A stretch of 56,549 nt of DNA from Limisphaerales bacterium (GCA_003159675.1 PLQC01000054.1:1-56549); one strand, 5' to 3'. Numbered from the stretch's first letter, positions 43,449 to 52,843 are shown. Notes: generated by a model from the sequence alone, not told the origin. A program made the numbers and translations.

Positions 43449-44311
43449 CCGAGTAATTTTGCTTTGACGTCGAAATAAATGGTGATGGTGCGTTGATCTT
43501 CCTTGGCATCGTCCGGGAGCGGCGCGGCGTATCTCACCCGGTCCAGGGTGGCTTGAACCGACTGATCCACGACCGGGCTGCCGGAGCGATCGACAATGCG
43601 GGCGGAAATCACGGTGCCGTCCCGGGCAATCGTCACCGTCACCGACGTGGTCGCGGAATCGGCCGTGATGCCGGCCGGCAGGATCCAGGCCGCGTCATAA
43701 ACGCTTTTGACCGCCTGCTTCCAATTTGCATAGGGAAGGCCGCCGGCGCCCGGCCCCTTCAGCTCGATCGTGGTGCCGCCGGACAAGCCGCTCTGGATTC
43801 CCCGCACCGTCTGGCTGATCGCCGCCGCCGTTTGCCGCTTCGTCTCGGTCGCCCGTTCTTTGGCCTCGGCGGCTGCGCGCGCCTTGGACTCCGAGACTTC
43901 GTTCGGCTTGCGTTTAACCAGAGCGGTGCTGACGTCCACTTTGTGTTTGCGATCCTTGACGGGCTCGAGCGCATCGGGATCGACTTTGGTTTCTTTTGGC
44001 GTTTCCTTCACTGTCTCTTTGGGGGCAGGCTCGGGTTTAGTGACCTCCGGTGGCGGGACAGCCTTGGGCGCCGGTGGAGTCGCGGGTGCTGCCGGTTGCG
44101 GGAGCGGCGCCGGAGCCGGCGGTTTCGCGGCCGGATTGCCCCCGCCCCTGACCATGGCATCGACGGTCTTGAACGGAATGAAATCAATCACGGGCAGATT
44201 GTCCGGTTGGTCACGCGACGACAAAAACGCAGGGCCGACGAGCAAAACGAGGAGCAGCAGCAGGTGGAAGGCCGCCGCGGCGAGGACGCATTTTTTCTCG
44301 AGCCGGTTCAT
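43445..44311 (-). CDS. TolA/TonB-like energy transducer
   Basis: The 288-aa protein has one N-terminal membrane helix (AAAAFHLLLLLVLLVGPAFL), a long Pro/Lys/Glu-rich spacer, and a C-terminal TonB/TolA-type domain (SATTSVTVTIARDGTVISAR, then VRYAAPLPD). Position between tolR and tolB marks it as the TolA equivalent. It overlaps tolR (44308-44311) and tolB by ATGA, so all three are co-translated. Confidence 0.85.
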   Translation of the reverse strand: MNRLEKKCVLAAAAFHLLLLLVLLVGPAFLSSRDQPDNLPVIDFIPFKTVDAMVRGGGNPAAKPPAPAPLPQPAAPATPPAPKAVPPPEVTKPEPAPKETVKETPKETKVDPDALEPVKDRKHKVDVSTALVKRKPNEVSESKARAAAEAKERATETKRQTAAAISQTVRGIQSGLSGGTTIELKGPGAGGLPYANWKQAVKSVYDAAWILPAGITADSATTSVTVTIARDGTVISARIVDRSGSPVVDQSVQATLDRVRYAAPLPDDAKEDQRTITIYFDVKAKLLG

Positions 44312-44727
44312 CGCTGATTGGGCGGTTCGGTGCGCAACGAGAACCGCGTGATGCCGTTTCTCTGGCAGAGGTCCACCACCGCGTACAAATCCTTGTCCCG
44401 CCCGTTTTCATCGGCGCGGATGTAAATCACGAGATTGGGGTTGGACCGGAAATCGGCGACCAGCTCGCGTTCCATCTGGGGGATCGAGACGCGGCGCCGG
44501 TCGATCATATAAACGCCTTGCGGGCTGATTTCGACCGTGCGGATGTCGCGTTTCTCGATGGGTTTGTCCGGCCTGCCGCCGGTCGGCAGTTTGAGATTGA
44601 TGCTCTGCTCCAGCAGCGGGGTCGTGATGACGAAGATGATCAGCAACACGAACGCCAGGTCCAGCAGCGGCGTGATGTTGATGTCGCTCAGCGTCACCAG
44701 CGAGTTGCGTTGTGAGAAGCGGCGCAT
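44308..44727 (-). CDS. tolR: ExbD/TolR-type proton-channel subunit
   Basis: The 139-aa protein has one membrane helix with the conserved Asp (DINITPLLDLAFVLLIIFVI) and a periplasmic domain with VYMIDRRRVSIPQMERELVA. It forms the proton-driven motor with TolQ. The gene starts only seven bases after the left end of an inverted-repeat element that separates it from tolQ. Confidence 0.9.
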   Translation of the reverse strand: MRRFSQRNSLVTLSDINITPLLDLAFVLLIIFVITTPLLEQSINLKLPTGGRPDKPIEKRDIRTVEISPQGVYMIDRRRVSIPQMERELVADFRSNPNLVIYIRADENGRDKDLYAVVDLCQRNGITRFSLRTEPPNQR

Positions 44728-44733
44728 CAGTTA

Positions 44734-45257
44734 GTTGCAGGTTGCAAGTTGAACGTTGCAGGTTTTGCCGGTCAACGCTTCAGGGCCTTTCTTACACGGG
44801 AGGTGCAGGGATAGCTTTCGAGGTAGCGAATGAAGCAGGATAGCCGTCGGGAAAGTGAGGTTGCCGAATCCCGCATTGCACCAAAATCCTTCTCATTCAA
44901 ATACTCCTGGTCCATTGCGGCGTAAAGTTGCGATCGGACTTCACCGTTGGACCCTTTGGCGATGCTCAGGAACTGAAGGAATTCCTTCTTGCTTCCACGC
45001 TCAAAGCCTTCCGCGATGTTGGACATGGTTGAGGTCGCAGCGCGGCGAATCTGGTCTCTCAGTCCGCAATCGCGGTAGAAGGTGGGCTGCTTCGACACCG
45101 AATAAACTGCGCGGACAAGTTCTCGCGCGTCCTGCCAAACTCTCAGATCTTCGAATCGTTGTGCTGTTGCCATATTTGCCCTTTCTCCATGATAGTTGAT
45201 AATCCCTGTCAACATGTTTGCGCCAAACGCGCTCCACCCAACCTGCAACCTGCAACC
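44734..45257. mobile_element. inverted-repeat-bounded cassette with a four-helix-bundle gene, inside the tol operon
   Basis: The left end (44734-44750) reads GTTGCAGGTTGCAAGTT, and the right end (45240-45256) on the other strand reads GTTGCAGGTTGCAGGTT, a 17-base inverted repeat with one mismatch. GTTGCAGGTT is also repeated directly at 44755-44764. The cassette is 524 bases, holds one gene, and fills the tolQ-tolR gap almost exactly, four bases past the tolQ stop and six before the tolR ATG. No transposase is present, so any mobility would need outside help. Confidence 0.5.
44772..45173 (-). CDS. four-helix-bundle protein (S23/IVS family)
   Basis: The 133-aa protein matches the four-helix-bundle (S23, 23S-rRNA-intervening-sequence) family: FEDLRVWQDARELVRAVYSV, then GLRDQIRRAATSTMSNIAEG, then FLQFLSIAKGSNGEVRSQLY. 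Family relatives include the Avd accessory protein of diversity-generating retroelements; function here is unknown. It is on the same strand as the tol genes. The start at 45173 has a purine-rich GGAGAAAGGG upstream. It is absent from the standard tol operon. Confidence 0.85.
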   Translation of the reverse strand: MATAQRFEDLRVWQDARELVRAVYSVSKQPTFYRDCGLRDQIRRAATSTMSNIAEGFERGSKKEFLQFLSIAKGSNGEVRSQLYAAMDQEYLNEKDFGAMRDSATSLSRRLSCFIRYLESYPCTSRVRKALKR

Positions 45258-45261
45258 TTCT

Positions 45262-45987
45262 TCACTCTTCCAGATATTCCGTCTCCATCTTGGACACGAG
45301 TTCCTGCGCGAAATTGTCCAGATCGACCGTCAGGACACGCAGGTTGTGCACGAGCCAGTTGTAACCAAACATGGACGGGATCGCGACGAGCAATCCCGCG
45401 ACCGTGGTGATGAGCGCTGCGGAAACGCCGGGCGCCATGGCGGCCATCGTGGCGCTGCCTTGCTGGGCGATATGGCCGAACGTGCTCATCACGCCCCACA
45501 CCGTGCCCAGCAGCCCCAGGAACGGAGCCCCGCTCACCGCAATCGCCAGAAGGATCAGCCCGGATTCCAGTTTCAACGATTCCTGCGCGACGCAGTTTTC
45601 CAGGGTCCGCTTCACGTGCTCCATGCCTTTGAGCGAGACGAAGCGCTTGCGGCCGCCGTCGCCCGGAACCCTGAGCCGCGCATCCAGCTCGAGGCTGCCG
45701 GCCTGATACACCATGAACATCGGGCACCCTTCCGCCTGGATGCGCCGGTCAAAAACGTCCAGCACCGGCTTTTGAGTGCGGAACTCCGTGGTGAAGAAGT
45801 GATTGAGCCTCTTGGCGCGGCGCATCTGGATGGCCTTGGAGATCATGACCGACCAGGCGACGATGGAGAAGACGACGAGGCAACCGATGATGGCTTTGCC
45901 TTCCGGGGTGGCCTGCTCCCATATATAAACCATCTCGTACTCGCCGGATCTGGATCCGACAGCGGCAAAAAAAATAGGCACATTCAT
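45262..45987 (-). CDS. tolQ: MotA/TolQ/ExbB proton channel protein
   Basis: The 241-aa protein has three membrane segments (GKAIIGCLVVFSIVAWSVMI; LILLAIAVSGAPFLGLLGTV; ALITTVAGLLVAIPSMFGYN) with the family G-L-L-G-T-V-W-G-V and G-x-A-x-A-L-I-T-T-x-A-G-L motifs. It pairs with TolR to use proton motive force for outer-membrane constriction. It is the first gene of the cluster tolQ, tolR, tolA, tolB, pal, tatA, tatC. Start ATG at 45987; GTG at 45993 is the alternative. Confidence 0.9.
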   Translation of the reverse strand: MNVPIFFAAVGSRSGEYEMVYIWEQATPEGKAIIGCLVVFSIVAWSVMISKAIQMRRAKRLNHFFTTEFRTQKPVLDVFDRRIQAEGCPMFMVYQAGSLELDARLRVPGDGGRKRFVSLKGMEHVKRTLENCVAQESLKLESGLILLAIAVSGAPFLGLLGTVWGVMSTFGHIAQQGSATMAAMAPGVSAALITTVAGLLVAIPSMFGYNWLVHNLRVLTVDLDNFAQELVSKMETEYLEE

Positions 45988-46136
45988 TCCCACACGATCT
46001 TTCTGCGCAATTTAGGTCGTGAGGAACCGACGCGCCCACGCGGAAATCGTTTAATCGATATTAACTTCCTGCCGGCTCCGATAACCGGCTGAAATGTATC
46101 TAACAGTATCTTCAGGAAATGCAAAAACTTTTTCAG

Positions 46137-46156
46137 AAAATCTTACGGAAGATTTT
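46137..46156. other. 8-bp hairpin in the tolQ-ybjQ divergent gap
   Basis: AAAATCTT (46137-46144) and AAGATTTT (46149-46156) form a perfect stem with loop ACGG in the 322-base region (45988-46309) between divergent tolQ and the YbjQ-like gene. This gap is more AT-rich than its surroundings and should hold both promoters. The hairpin may be an operator or merely chance. Nothing else is seen in the gap. Confidence 0.35.
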
Positions 46157-46309
46157 GCCTGTTTGTCTAGGTTCGTTTTGGCGTGTGTCGTTCTTGTCGT
46201 GGCGCAATCGCACGGCGTATCTGCTTGCTGCCGGATGAATCCGGCGATCCGGCGGCCTCAAAAATAAGCTTCTTCCGCCCCTGCGGCTTGTGTTTAATAC
46301 CGTCTGCTT

Positions 46310-46648
46310 ATGAGCCAGACACATCCTCTGACGACAACAACATTTGAATTACCGGGCTATCGCATCGTCAAATCATTCGGTGTGGTGCGCGGGATCATCG
46401 TCCGCTCGCGATCGGTCATCGGCAATGTCGGCGCGAGCATCCAGGCGCTGTTCGGAGGGAATATTTCGCTCTACACCGATCTCTGCGAGCGGACCCGGGA
46501 AGACGCGTTCAACCTGATGCTCGAACACGCCGGCCGCCTGGGCGCCAATGCGGTCGTCGGCGTGCGTTACGACGCCACCGAGATTGCGGCGGGCATCACC
46601 GAGGTATTGTGCTATGGCACGGCCGTGTTTGTGGAAGCCGTGGGCTGA
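46310..46648 (+). CDS. YbjQ-family (UPF0145) protein
   Basis: The 112-aa protein is a compact beta-alpha fold with the YbjQ pattern: [55 protein letters not shown]. The family forms pentamers and is of uncertain function, at times annotated as heavy-metal binding. It starts 322 bases from divergent tolQ and is followed 35 bases later by yebC. Confidence 0.85.
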   Translation: MSQTHPLTTTTFELPGYRIVKSFGVVRGIIVRSRSVIGNVGASIQALFGGNISLYTDLCERTREDAFNLMLEHAGRLGANAVVGVRYDATEIAAGITEVLCYGTAVFVEAVG

Positions 46649-46683
46649 CATAGGATTTGGAACTCGAAATTTGAAATCCGATT

Positions 46684-47412
46684 ATGTCGGGACACAGCAA
46701 ATGGGCGAAGGTAAAGCATTTCAAAGGTGCCATTGACGCCAAGCGCGCCAGGATCTTTGCCAAGCTGAGCAAAGAAATCGCCATCGCCGCCAGGCTTGCG
46801 GGCGGCGATCCGGGCATGAATCCCCGGCTTCGCATGGTGCTGCTCAAATGCCGCGCGGCGAACATGCCCAACGACAACATCGAGCGCGCGATCAAGAAGG
46901 GCACCGGCGGCGGCGAGACCGTCCAATACGAGGATCTGACCTACGAGATTTACGGGCCGCACGGCGTCGCCCTGCTGGTGGAATTGAGCACCGACAACCG
47001 GAACCGGACCGCATCGGAAGTCCGCAGCATCGTCACCAAGAGCGGCGGAAGCATCGCCACTCCGGGTTCGGTCAGCCGGTTGTTTCATCGCAAAGGGCAA
47101 ATCATCATTCCCCGCGAGGGGGCGGACGAGGACCGGTTGATGGAAGTGGCGCTGGAGGCCGGCGCGGAGGATTTCAAGGCGGATGCGAACGGGTACGAGA
47201 TCCTGACCGAGCCGTCGAATTTTGAGGCGGTGCACAAGCAGATTGAAGCTCGCGGGATCAAACCGGCGGTTGCGGAGGTGACGTTCCTGCCGATGGTGAC
47301 GGTGCCGCTCAGCGGCGAACCGGCGGTGGCCGCGATGAACAAGCTCATCGACGCGTTGGAGGATGACGACGACGTGAAAGAAGTCTATTCGAATGCCGAT
47401 TTTCCGGAGTGA
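46684..47412 (+). CDS. yebC: YebC/TACO1-family translation or transcription factor
   Basis: The 242-aa protein matches YebC throughout: MSGHSKWAKVKHFKGAIDAK, then KLSKEIAIAARLAGGDPGMN, NDNIERAIKKGTGGG, YEIYGPHGVALLVE, and NRNRTASEVRS. The family was described as a DNA-binding regulator (PmpR), and some members relieve ribosome stalling on proline runs. It is the second gene after ybjQ on this strand. Confidence 0.93.
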   Translation: MSGHSKWAKVKHFKGAIDAKRARIFAKLSKEIAIAARLAGGDPGMNPRLRMVLLKCRAANMPNDNIERAIKKGTGGGETVQYEDLTYEIYGPHGVALLVELSTDNRNRTASEVRSIVTKSGGSIATPGSVSRLFHRKGQIIIPREGADEDRLMEVALEAGAEDFKADANGYEILTEPSNFEAVHKQIEARGIKPAVAEVTFLPMVTVPLSGEPAVAAMNKLIDALEDDDDVKEVYSNADFPE

Positions 47413-47615
47413 GAGAGTTCGCCGATGGACAGGACGCGCCGACGTGCTACCGACAGCCGCGAGATTCCGACCCGGGGTGCGCCACGACCCCGAGGAACGC
47501 GCTGGGGCAGACCGTCGCGAATTCCCGCGAATTCCCGCGCGCACTGCGTTGAAATGCGTTTGTTCCCCCGCGGCCGCGAGGATTGGCGACCCGACCGGCC
47601 CGCTCACCTGCTGAA

Positions 47616-50408
47616 ATGAAACGGTTGACAGACGATTCTTTGTTGGGCCGCGCGCTGACCTTGCTGGCGCGCGCAACCTTTCGTCATCGCCGTTTGATCA
47701 TCGGCTGCCAGGCGGTGTTGTTCGTCCTTAGCATCGCCTACACCTACAAATTCCTGGAGTTCGACGTCAACCGGGACAACCTGGTCGGGGCGAATCAGAA
47801 GTATCAGCACGCGTTTCTCGCGTACAAGACGGAGTTCCCGCAACAGGACGACCTGGCGGTCGTGGTCGAAAGCGACAAGCCGGAGAAGAACCGCCAGTTC
47901 ATCGAGCGACTCGGAGCGAGGCTGGAAGCCGAGACCGGCCTGTTCACGAACCTTCTGTTCAACAACGATCTGAAGATGCTGGGATCGAAGGCGCTGTTGC
48001 TGGTACCGGAGGAAGACTTGGGCGAACTGCGGAATCAACTCCGGGCTTACCAGCCTTTCATCGAAAAGTTTTCGCAAACCACCAACCTGGTTTCCTTCTT
48101 CGGGGAGGTCAATACACTGTTCCGCACTGCCCCGAGTGAAACCAACGCCCAAACCGAATCGCTCATCCAGGCGCTGCCCGCCCTCGAACGCATCGTGTCG
48201 CAGGCGGACACCGGGCTGCGATTGGCCGGCGCACCGCCATCCCCGGGCATCACGGCGTTGTTCGATCCCACCGGCCAGGCCCAAAACGACATTTATATCA
48301 CCTATGACAGCGGGCGCATTTTTGTGCTGACGGTCCAGCCGAGGGACATCGCGCCGCTGGCCACGGCGGGGGACACGGAAAAGGCGCAGGAGGATTTCAA
48401 CGGAAAATGCATCCGCCGACTGCGCGCGCTCGTGGCGGAAATCCAGGCCGAAGTGCCGGGGTTGAATGTGGGCGTGACCGGGCTCTCCGTGCTGGACTAC
48501 GACGAAATGGAGCAATCGCAGAAGGACACGATGCTGGCCAGCGTCGTGTCGCTGATCCTCTGCGCCCTCATTTTCATTTATGGCTATCAGGAGACGGGCC
48601 GGCCGGTGAAGGCCACGATCTGCCTGCTCGTGGGGCTGGCGTACACGCTGGCGTTTGCCACGCTCACCATTGGGCATCTGAATGTGCTGACGATTACGTT
48701 CGTGCCGATGCTGGTGGGATTGGCAATTGATTTTGGAGTGCATTTGATCACGCGCTACGAGGAGGAATTGCGGCGGGGCAGGACGGAGGAGGCCGCCTTG
48801 ACCAAGGCGATCGTCTTTACGGGACAGGGCATTTTTACGGGGGCATTCACCACCGCCGGCGCCTTCCTGGCCATGGGGTTCACGCATTTCAAAGGCATCC
48901 AGGAAATGGGCATCATCTGCGGCAGCGGCCTGTTGATCTGCCTGGTGCCCATGATGACCTTGCTGCCCGTGCTCCTGCTGCGCGGCCGGCAGAATGTCAT
49001 CGATACGGAGCACGTCGAGCTGGCCAAAGGCCGCGCGCGGATCGAACGCCTTTGGCTGGATCGTCCGGTGTTGGTGATGGCGCTGACCGTCGTCCTCTGC
49101 GCGCTGGCGGCGACGCAATTGCACAAGGTGTACTTCGACTACAACCTGCTCCAAATGCAAAGCAAGGGGCTGCCTTCGGTGGATACGGATGAAAAGCTGG
49201 TGCATTCCGCCGGCCAGTCGCTCCTGTCCGGAGCCGTCATCGCGGATTCCATCGACCAGGCCGTTAGCTTGGAACGGCAGATCACCAACCTGCCGTCGGT
49301 GGCGTCTGTCCGATCCATGGCGGGGTTCCTGAACGAAAACCAAACCCAAAAGCTGCGCATCATCGGCCAGATCAAGAACGACCTGTCCGCACTCCGATTC
49401 CCGCCGCCGGATCCGGCGCGTGCAAACCTCGCGGCGTTGAGCGGGACGCTTTACTCGCTCTACGGATATTGCGGCGCGGCGATCGATGAAATCGGGACCA
49501 ACGCGCCGTCGCTGACCGGACAGTTGCGGTCGCTACGCGCGGCGATCGAGCGCCTGCGGAAGGACATGCTGCAAGGCGATGCGGCCGAATGGGAGGTCCA
49601 TTCGAAGAAACTCGCGGAGTTTCAACAGGCCCTGTTCAACGACCTGCGCGAGACGTTTGAATCGTTGGAGAACCAGGACAACAGCTCGCCATTGCGGGCG
49701 CAGGATCTGCCACCCGCCATGCGCAACATGTTCATCGGCGTGACCGGCAAATTTCTGTTGATGGTCTTTCCCAAGCAAGACGCCTGGCAGCGTGACAACC
49801 AGGAGGAATTCATCCGGGAATTGAGGACAGTGGATCAGGACATCACCGGCATGCCGGTCCAACTGTACTATTACACCGAGCTGCTCAAGAACAGCTACGA
49901 ACAGGCGGCGTTGTATTCGCTCGGGGCCATCATTCTCCTCGTGCTCTTCCATTTTCGCAGCCTGTCCTCCCTGATCCTGGCCCTGTTGCCCGTGGCGATC
50001 GGTTCGGTGTGGCTCGGGGGATTGATGGGCGCATTCCATATCCCGTTCAACCCCGCCAACATCATGACACTGCCCTTGGTCATCGGCATTGGAGTCACCA
50101 ACGGCATCCATATTCTGAACCGCTTTGCCGAGGAACAGCATCCCAGTATCCTCGCCCGCAGCACAGGCAAAGCGGTCCTGGTTTCGGGACTGACGGCCAT
50201 CGCCGGGTTCGGCAGTTTGATGCTGGGCAGACATCGGGGTATCCAAAGCCTCGGCTTCGTCATGGCCATCGGTATCACCACCTGCATGATCGCCGCTCTG
50301 ACTCTGCTGCCCGCCCTCTTGAGCCTGATCCTCAGACTCCAGCACGGCAAAAATCAACCCAGTGCCGACAATGTAAGATCGACACTGGGTCGGGAGGAAC
50401 CGAGGTAA
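47616..50408 (+). CDS. MMPL/RND-family transporter, HpnN-like
   Basis: The 930-aa inner-membrane protein has two six-helix blocks, each preceded by a large periplasmic domain: a first helix near residue 30 (LIIGCQAVLFVLSIAYTYKF), the MMPL helix with FVPMLVGLAIDFGVHLITRY, and in the second half LPLVIGIGVTNGIHILNRFA. MMPL proteins export lipids using proton force. HpnN, the hopanoid exporter, has the same plan, and hpnH/hpnJ lie 10 kb away. That link is inference. The start ATG at 47616 drops an 11-residue extension. Confidence 0.8.
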   Translation: MKRLTDDSLLGRALTLLARATFRHRRLIIGCQAVLFVLSIAYTYKFLEFDVNRDNLVGANQKYQHAFLAYKTEFPQQDDLAVVVESDKPEKNRQFIERLGARLEAETGLFTNLLFNNDLKMLGSKALLLVPEEDLGELRNQLRAYQPFIEKFSQTTNLVSFFGEVNTLFRTAPSETNAQTESLIQALPALERIVSQADTGLRLAGAPPSPGITALFDPTGQAQNDIYITYDSGRIFVLTVQPRDIAPLATAGDTEKAQEDFNGKCIRRLRALVAEIQAEVPGLNVGVTGLSVLDYDEMEQSQKDTMLASVVSLILCALIFIYGYQETGRPVKATICLLVGLAYTLAFATLTIGHLNVLTITFVPMLVGLAIDFGVHLITRYEEELRRGRTEEAALTKAIVFTGQGIFTGAFTTAGAFLAMGFTHFKGIQEMGIICGSGLLICLVPMMTLLPVLLLRGRQNVIDTEHVELAKGRARIERLWLDRPVLVMALTVVLCALAATQLHKVYFDYNLLQMQSKGLPSVDTDEKLVHSAGQSLLSGAVIADSIDQAVSLERQITNLPSVASVRSMAGFLNENQTQKLRIIGQIKNDLSALRFPPPDPARANLAALSGTLYSLYGYCGAAIDEIGTNAPSLTGQLRSLRAAIERLRKDMLQGDAAEWEVHSKKLAEFQQALFNDLRETFESLENQDNSSPLRAQDLPPAMRNMFIGVTGKFLLMVFPKQDAWQRDNQEEFIRELRTVDQDITGMPVQLYYYTELLKNSYEQAALYSLGAIILLVLFHFRSLSSLILALLPVAIGSVWLGGLMGAFHIPFNPANIMTLPLVIGIGVTNGIHILNRFAEEQHPSILARSTGKAVLVSGLTAIAGFGSLMLGRHRGIQSLGFVMAIGITTCMIAALTLLPALLSLILRLQHGKNQPSADNVRSTLGREEPR

Positions 50409-50459
50409 TAACCTCAAGTATGTTTACAACCTTAAAACAACCCGCTTTAAAGTCAATCT

Positions 50460-50478
50460 TTATGCTAAACCAGCATAA
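50460..50478. promoter_or_regulatory. 7-bp palindrome in AT-rich leader of the Mla-type operon
   Basis: TTATGCT (50460-50466) and AGCATAA (50472-50478) flank AAACC in an AT-rich 160-base leader between the MMPL gene and the W-P-L repeat gene. CATAAT follows and could serve as a -10. It may be an operator; no regulator is identified. Confidence 0.3.
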
Positions 50479-50568
50479 TATGGCATAAATAGCAAAGCGA
50501 TAACGTTACCGGAAGCCAGGTTCAAGAAATTGACAAATGCGGATTCATCTCGTATTCCTCCCACTTTA

Positions 50569-52041
50569 ATGCGTTTGACTCAGACAATGCCGCTCCTGAG
50601 CCGCTTCGGGATCTTGTGGCCCGGTATCGTGACCGCTGCGCTCTTCTCCGGTTTTGCCGCCGAAGGGCCCGACCTGGGTCCGCTGTTCGACGCCTTTCCG
50701 CTGACGCTCGCGCCGGGACATCGGACCGAGGTATTGGGTCCAATCTTTTATACCGAGCAGAAGGAACTGCAGCGGACATGGGCGTTCCCGCCGCTGCTAT
50801 CGCGCACGTGGGATCCGGTCACGGATTTTGACGAAATCGATCTGGCCTATCCGCTGATCACCTACCGCCGATTCGGAATGGAATATCGGTGGCACGTGAT
50901 CCAGGTCTTCAGTTTCGCCGGCGGCAAGGATCAGCAGGAAAAGGACAGCCGCCGGTTCACGCTGTTTCCCGTTTATTTCCAGCAGCGTTCTTCCGTTCCC
51001 AGCAACAATTACACGGCGTTCTTTCCAGTGTATGGCCGTCTGGAGAACCGACTTTTCCGGGACGAAATCTTCTTCGTCCTGTTCCCGATCTATGGCCAAA
51101 GCCGGATCAAGGACAGGGTGACCGACAATTACCTGTATCCTTTCTTCCACTTGAGGCACGGTGATTCGCTGCGCGGTTGGCAATTCTGGCCGCTGGTGGG
51201 GCATGAGCACAAGGATCCGTTGACGCGCACCAACGGTTTTGGCGACGCCGAACGCGAGGGAGGTCACGACGACAAGTTCGCACTCTGGCCGTTTCTGTTC
51301 CTCAACCAATCCGGGATCGGCACGGAAAATCCCCAAACGGAGCGGGGGATTCTGCCGTTTTACTGTGATGTGCGATCGGCGCAACGTGACTCGACCACGG
51401 TCTTGTGGCCGCTCATCTCGCATGTCACCGATCGCGGCAAGAAGTACAGGGAATGGGATGTTCCCTGGCCGCTCATCGTTTTTGCCCGGGGTGAAGGCAA
51501 AACCATTTGGCGGGTCTGGCCTTTTTACAGTCGGGCGCGAAACTCGAGTCTCGAGAGCGATTTTTACCTGTGGCCGCTTTACAAATACGACCGGGTGCAT
51601 GGCGGTGCCCTGGACCGGGAACGCACGCGCATCCTGTTTTACCTGTATTCGGACACGATCCAGCGCAACACCGAATCCGGCGAAGCCCGGCGGCGGATCG
51701 ATTTCTGGCCCCTGTTCACCCATCAGCGCGATTACGATGGCGGCAGCCGGCTCCAGCTTTTCTCCCCGCTCGAACCGTTTCTGCCGAACAACCCGTCCGT
51801 CGAACGCGATTATTCCCCCGTGTGGTCGGTCTGGCGCGCGGAATGGAATCCCCGGACCGGCGCGGGCAGCCAGTCGTTGCTTTGGAACCTGTACCGTCGC
51901 GAGACAACCCCTCAATCGAAAAAATGCTCGCTTCTTTTGGGCCTTTTTCAGTATCAATCCGGTCCCGAAGGCAAACGGCTGAGTTTGCTTTATATTCCGG
52001 TGATCCGAACCCGGCCCGCGTCCGGCGCGCCTTCACAATGA
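50569..52041 (+). CDS. large exported protein with repeated aromatic W-P-L/F motif
   Basis: The 490-aa protein starts with a signal-like hydrophobic region (GILWPGIVTAALFSGFAAEG). It then carries about a dozen units centred on an aromatic-Trp/Phe-Pro-Leu/Phe/Val motif, such as TLFPVYF, FVLFPIYG, QFWPLVG, FALWPFLF, TVLWPLIS, RVWPFYS, FYLWPLYK and DFWPLFT. The units are spaced roughly 20-50 residues and joined by charged turns, a pattern of short beta strands. It may be an envelope beta-structure or barrel. No known family is recalled. It lies 64 bases before mlaE, so it is likely co-transcribed. ATG at 50569 was chosen; 50530 (TTG) and 50587 are possible. Confidence 0.7.
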   Translation: MRLTQTMPLLSRFGILWPGIVTAALFSGFAAEGPDLGPLFDAFPLTLAPGHRTEVLGPIFYTEQKELQRTWAFPPLLSRTWDPVTDFDEIDLAYPLITYRRFGMEYRWHVIQVFSFAGGKDQQEKDSRRFTLFPVYFQQRSSVPSNNYTAFFPVYGRLENRLFRDEIFFVLFPIYGQSRIKDRVTDNYLYPFFHLRHGDSLRGWQFWPLVGHEHKDPLTRTNGFGDAEREGGHDDKFALWPFLFLNQSGIGTENPQTERGILPFYCDVRSAQRDSTTVLWPLISHVTDRGKKYREWDVPWPLIVFARGEGKTIWRVWPFYSRARNSSLESDFYLWPLYKYDRVHGGALDRERTRILFYLYSDTIQRNTESGEARRRIDFWPLFTHQRDYDGGSRLQLFSPLEPFLPNNPSVERDYSPVWSVWRAEWNPRTGAGSQSLLWNLYRRETTPQSKKCSLLLGLFQYQSGPEGKRLSLLYIPVIRTRPASGAPSQ

Positions 52042-52105
52042 ACCACGGCACGGACCAATAACGCGCTTGAGTTTTGCCGTATCCGGGATGAAATAGAGGA
52101 ACTTT

Positions 52106-52843
52106 ATGTTCGAGAATGTCGGTGAAATGGTTGTGCTCTTCTGGCGCACGCTGCTGGCCCTGCCGGTGGCGTGGCGGAGGCGTCAGAAAGTGTTCGATCA
52201 ATTCTTCGAAATCGGCAACGCCAGCCTGTTGATGGTCTGCATCCTTTCCTTCTTCATCGGCGGTGTCATCGCCCTTCAAACCGGCCCGGTGCTCGTGGAG
52301 CGCGGATTGGCCAGCGCGGTGGGCGGTCTCGTCGGCATTTCCATGTGCAGAGAACTCGCGCCGGTGATGATGTCCATCCTGATCGCCGGCCGCATCGGCT
52401 CGGCCATGGCCGCGGAAATCGGCTCCATGCGCGTGTATCAGGAAATCGACGCGCTCCGGACGATGAACATCAATCCCATCTACTACCTGGTGTTGCCGCG
52501 CATGATCGCCATCGCCATCGCCCTCCCCTTGCTGGTGGTCTTCTCCATCCTCGTCGGCTGGCTGGGAGGAGCCGTCGTCGCGGCAAACAACAATCGCATC
52601 GACATCGGTTTTCAGGCCTTTTTTGTGAACCTGCGGGAGGTCGTGCAAATCAAGGACGTCGCCAATGGCGTGTTTAAAGGCTTCTGCTTCGCGCTCGTGA
52701 TCGGGGTGGTTTCCTGCCATCAGGGTCTCGTGACCATTGGCGGCCCGCGCGGCATCGGCCGGTCGGTCACCAAAGCCGTGGTGAACTCGATTGTCCTGAT
52801 CGTGATCCTCGACTACATCCTGACGCGCCTGCTCCTCAAATAA
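52106..52843 (+). CDS. mlaE: MlaE/YrbE-family lipid ABC permease
   Basis: The 245-aa permease has the MlaE pattern: LMVCILSFFIGGVIALQTGP, then CRELAPVMMSILIAGRIGSA and MAAEIGSMRVYQEIDALRTM, five membrane segments in all. With MlaF and MlaD it moves phospholipids between membranes. Its stop overlaps the mlaF start by one base (TAATG). The order mlaE-mlaF-mlaD is standard here without mlaB or mlaC. Confidence 0.92.
   Translation: MFENVGEMVVLFWRTLLALPVAWRRRQKVFDQFFEIGNASLLMVCILSFFIGGVIALQTGPVLVERGLASAVGGLVGISMCRELAPVMMSILIAGRIGSAMAAEIGSMRVYQEIDALRTMNINPIYYLVLPRMIAIAIALPLLVVFSILVGWLGGAVVAANNNRIDIGFQAFFVNLREVVQIKDVANGVFKGFCFALVIGVVSCHQGLVTIGGPRGIGRSVTKAVVNSIVLIVILDYILTRLLLK

Noticed and set aside
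50357-50390. ACCCAGTG/CACTGGGT stem at the end of the MMPL gene
   Set aside because: It lies inside the coding end, has an 18-base loop and no following T-run, so it is not listed as a terminator.
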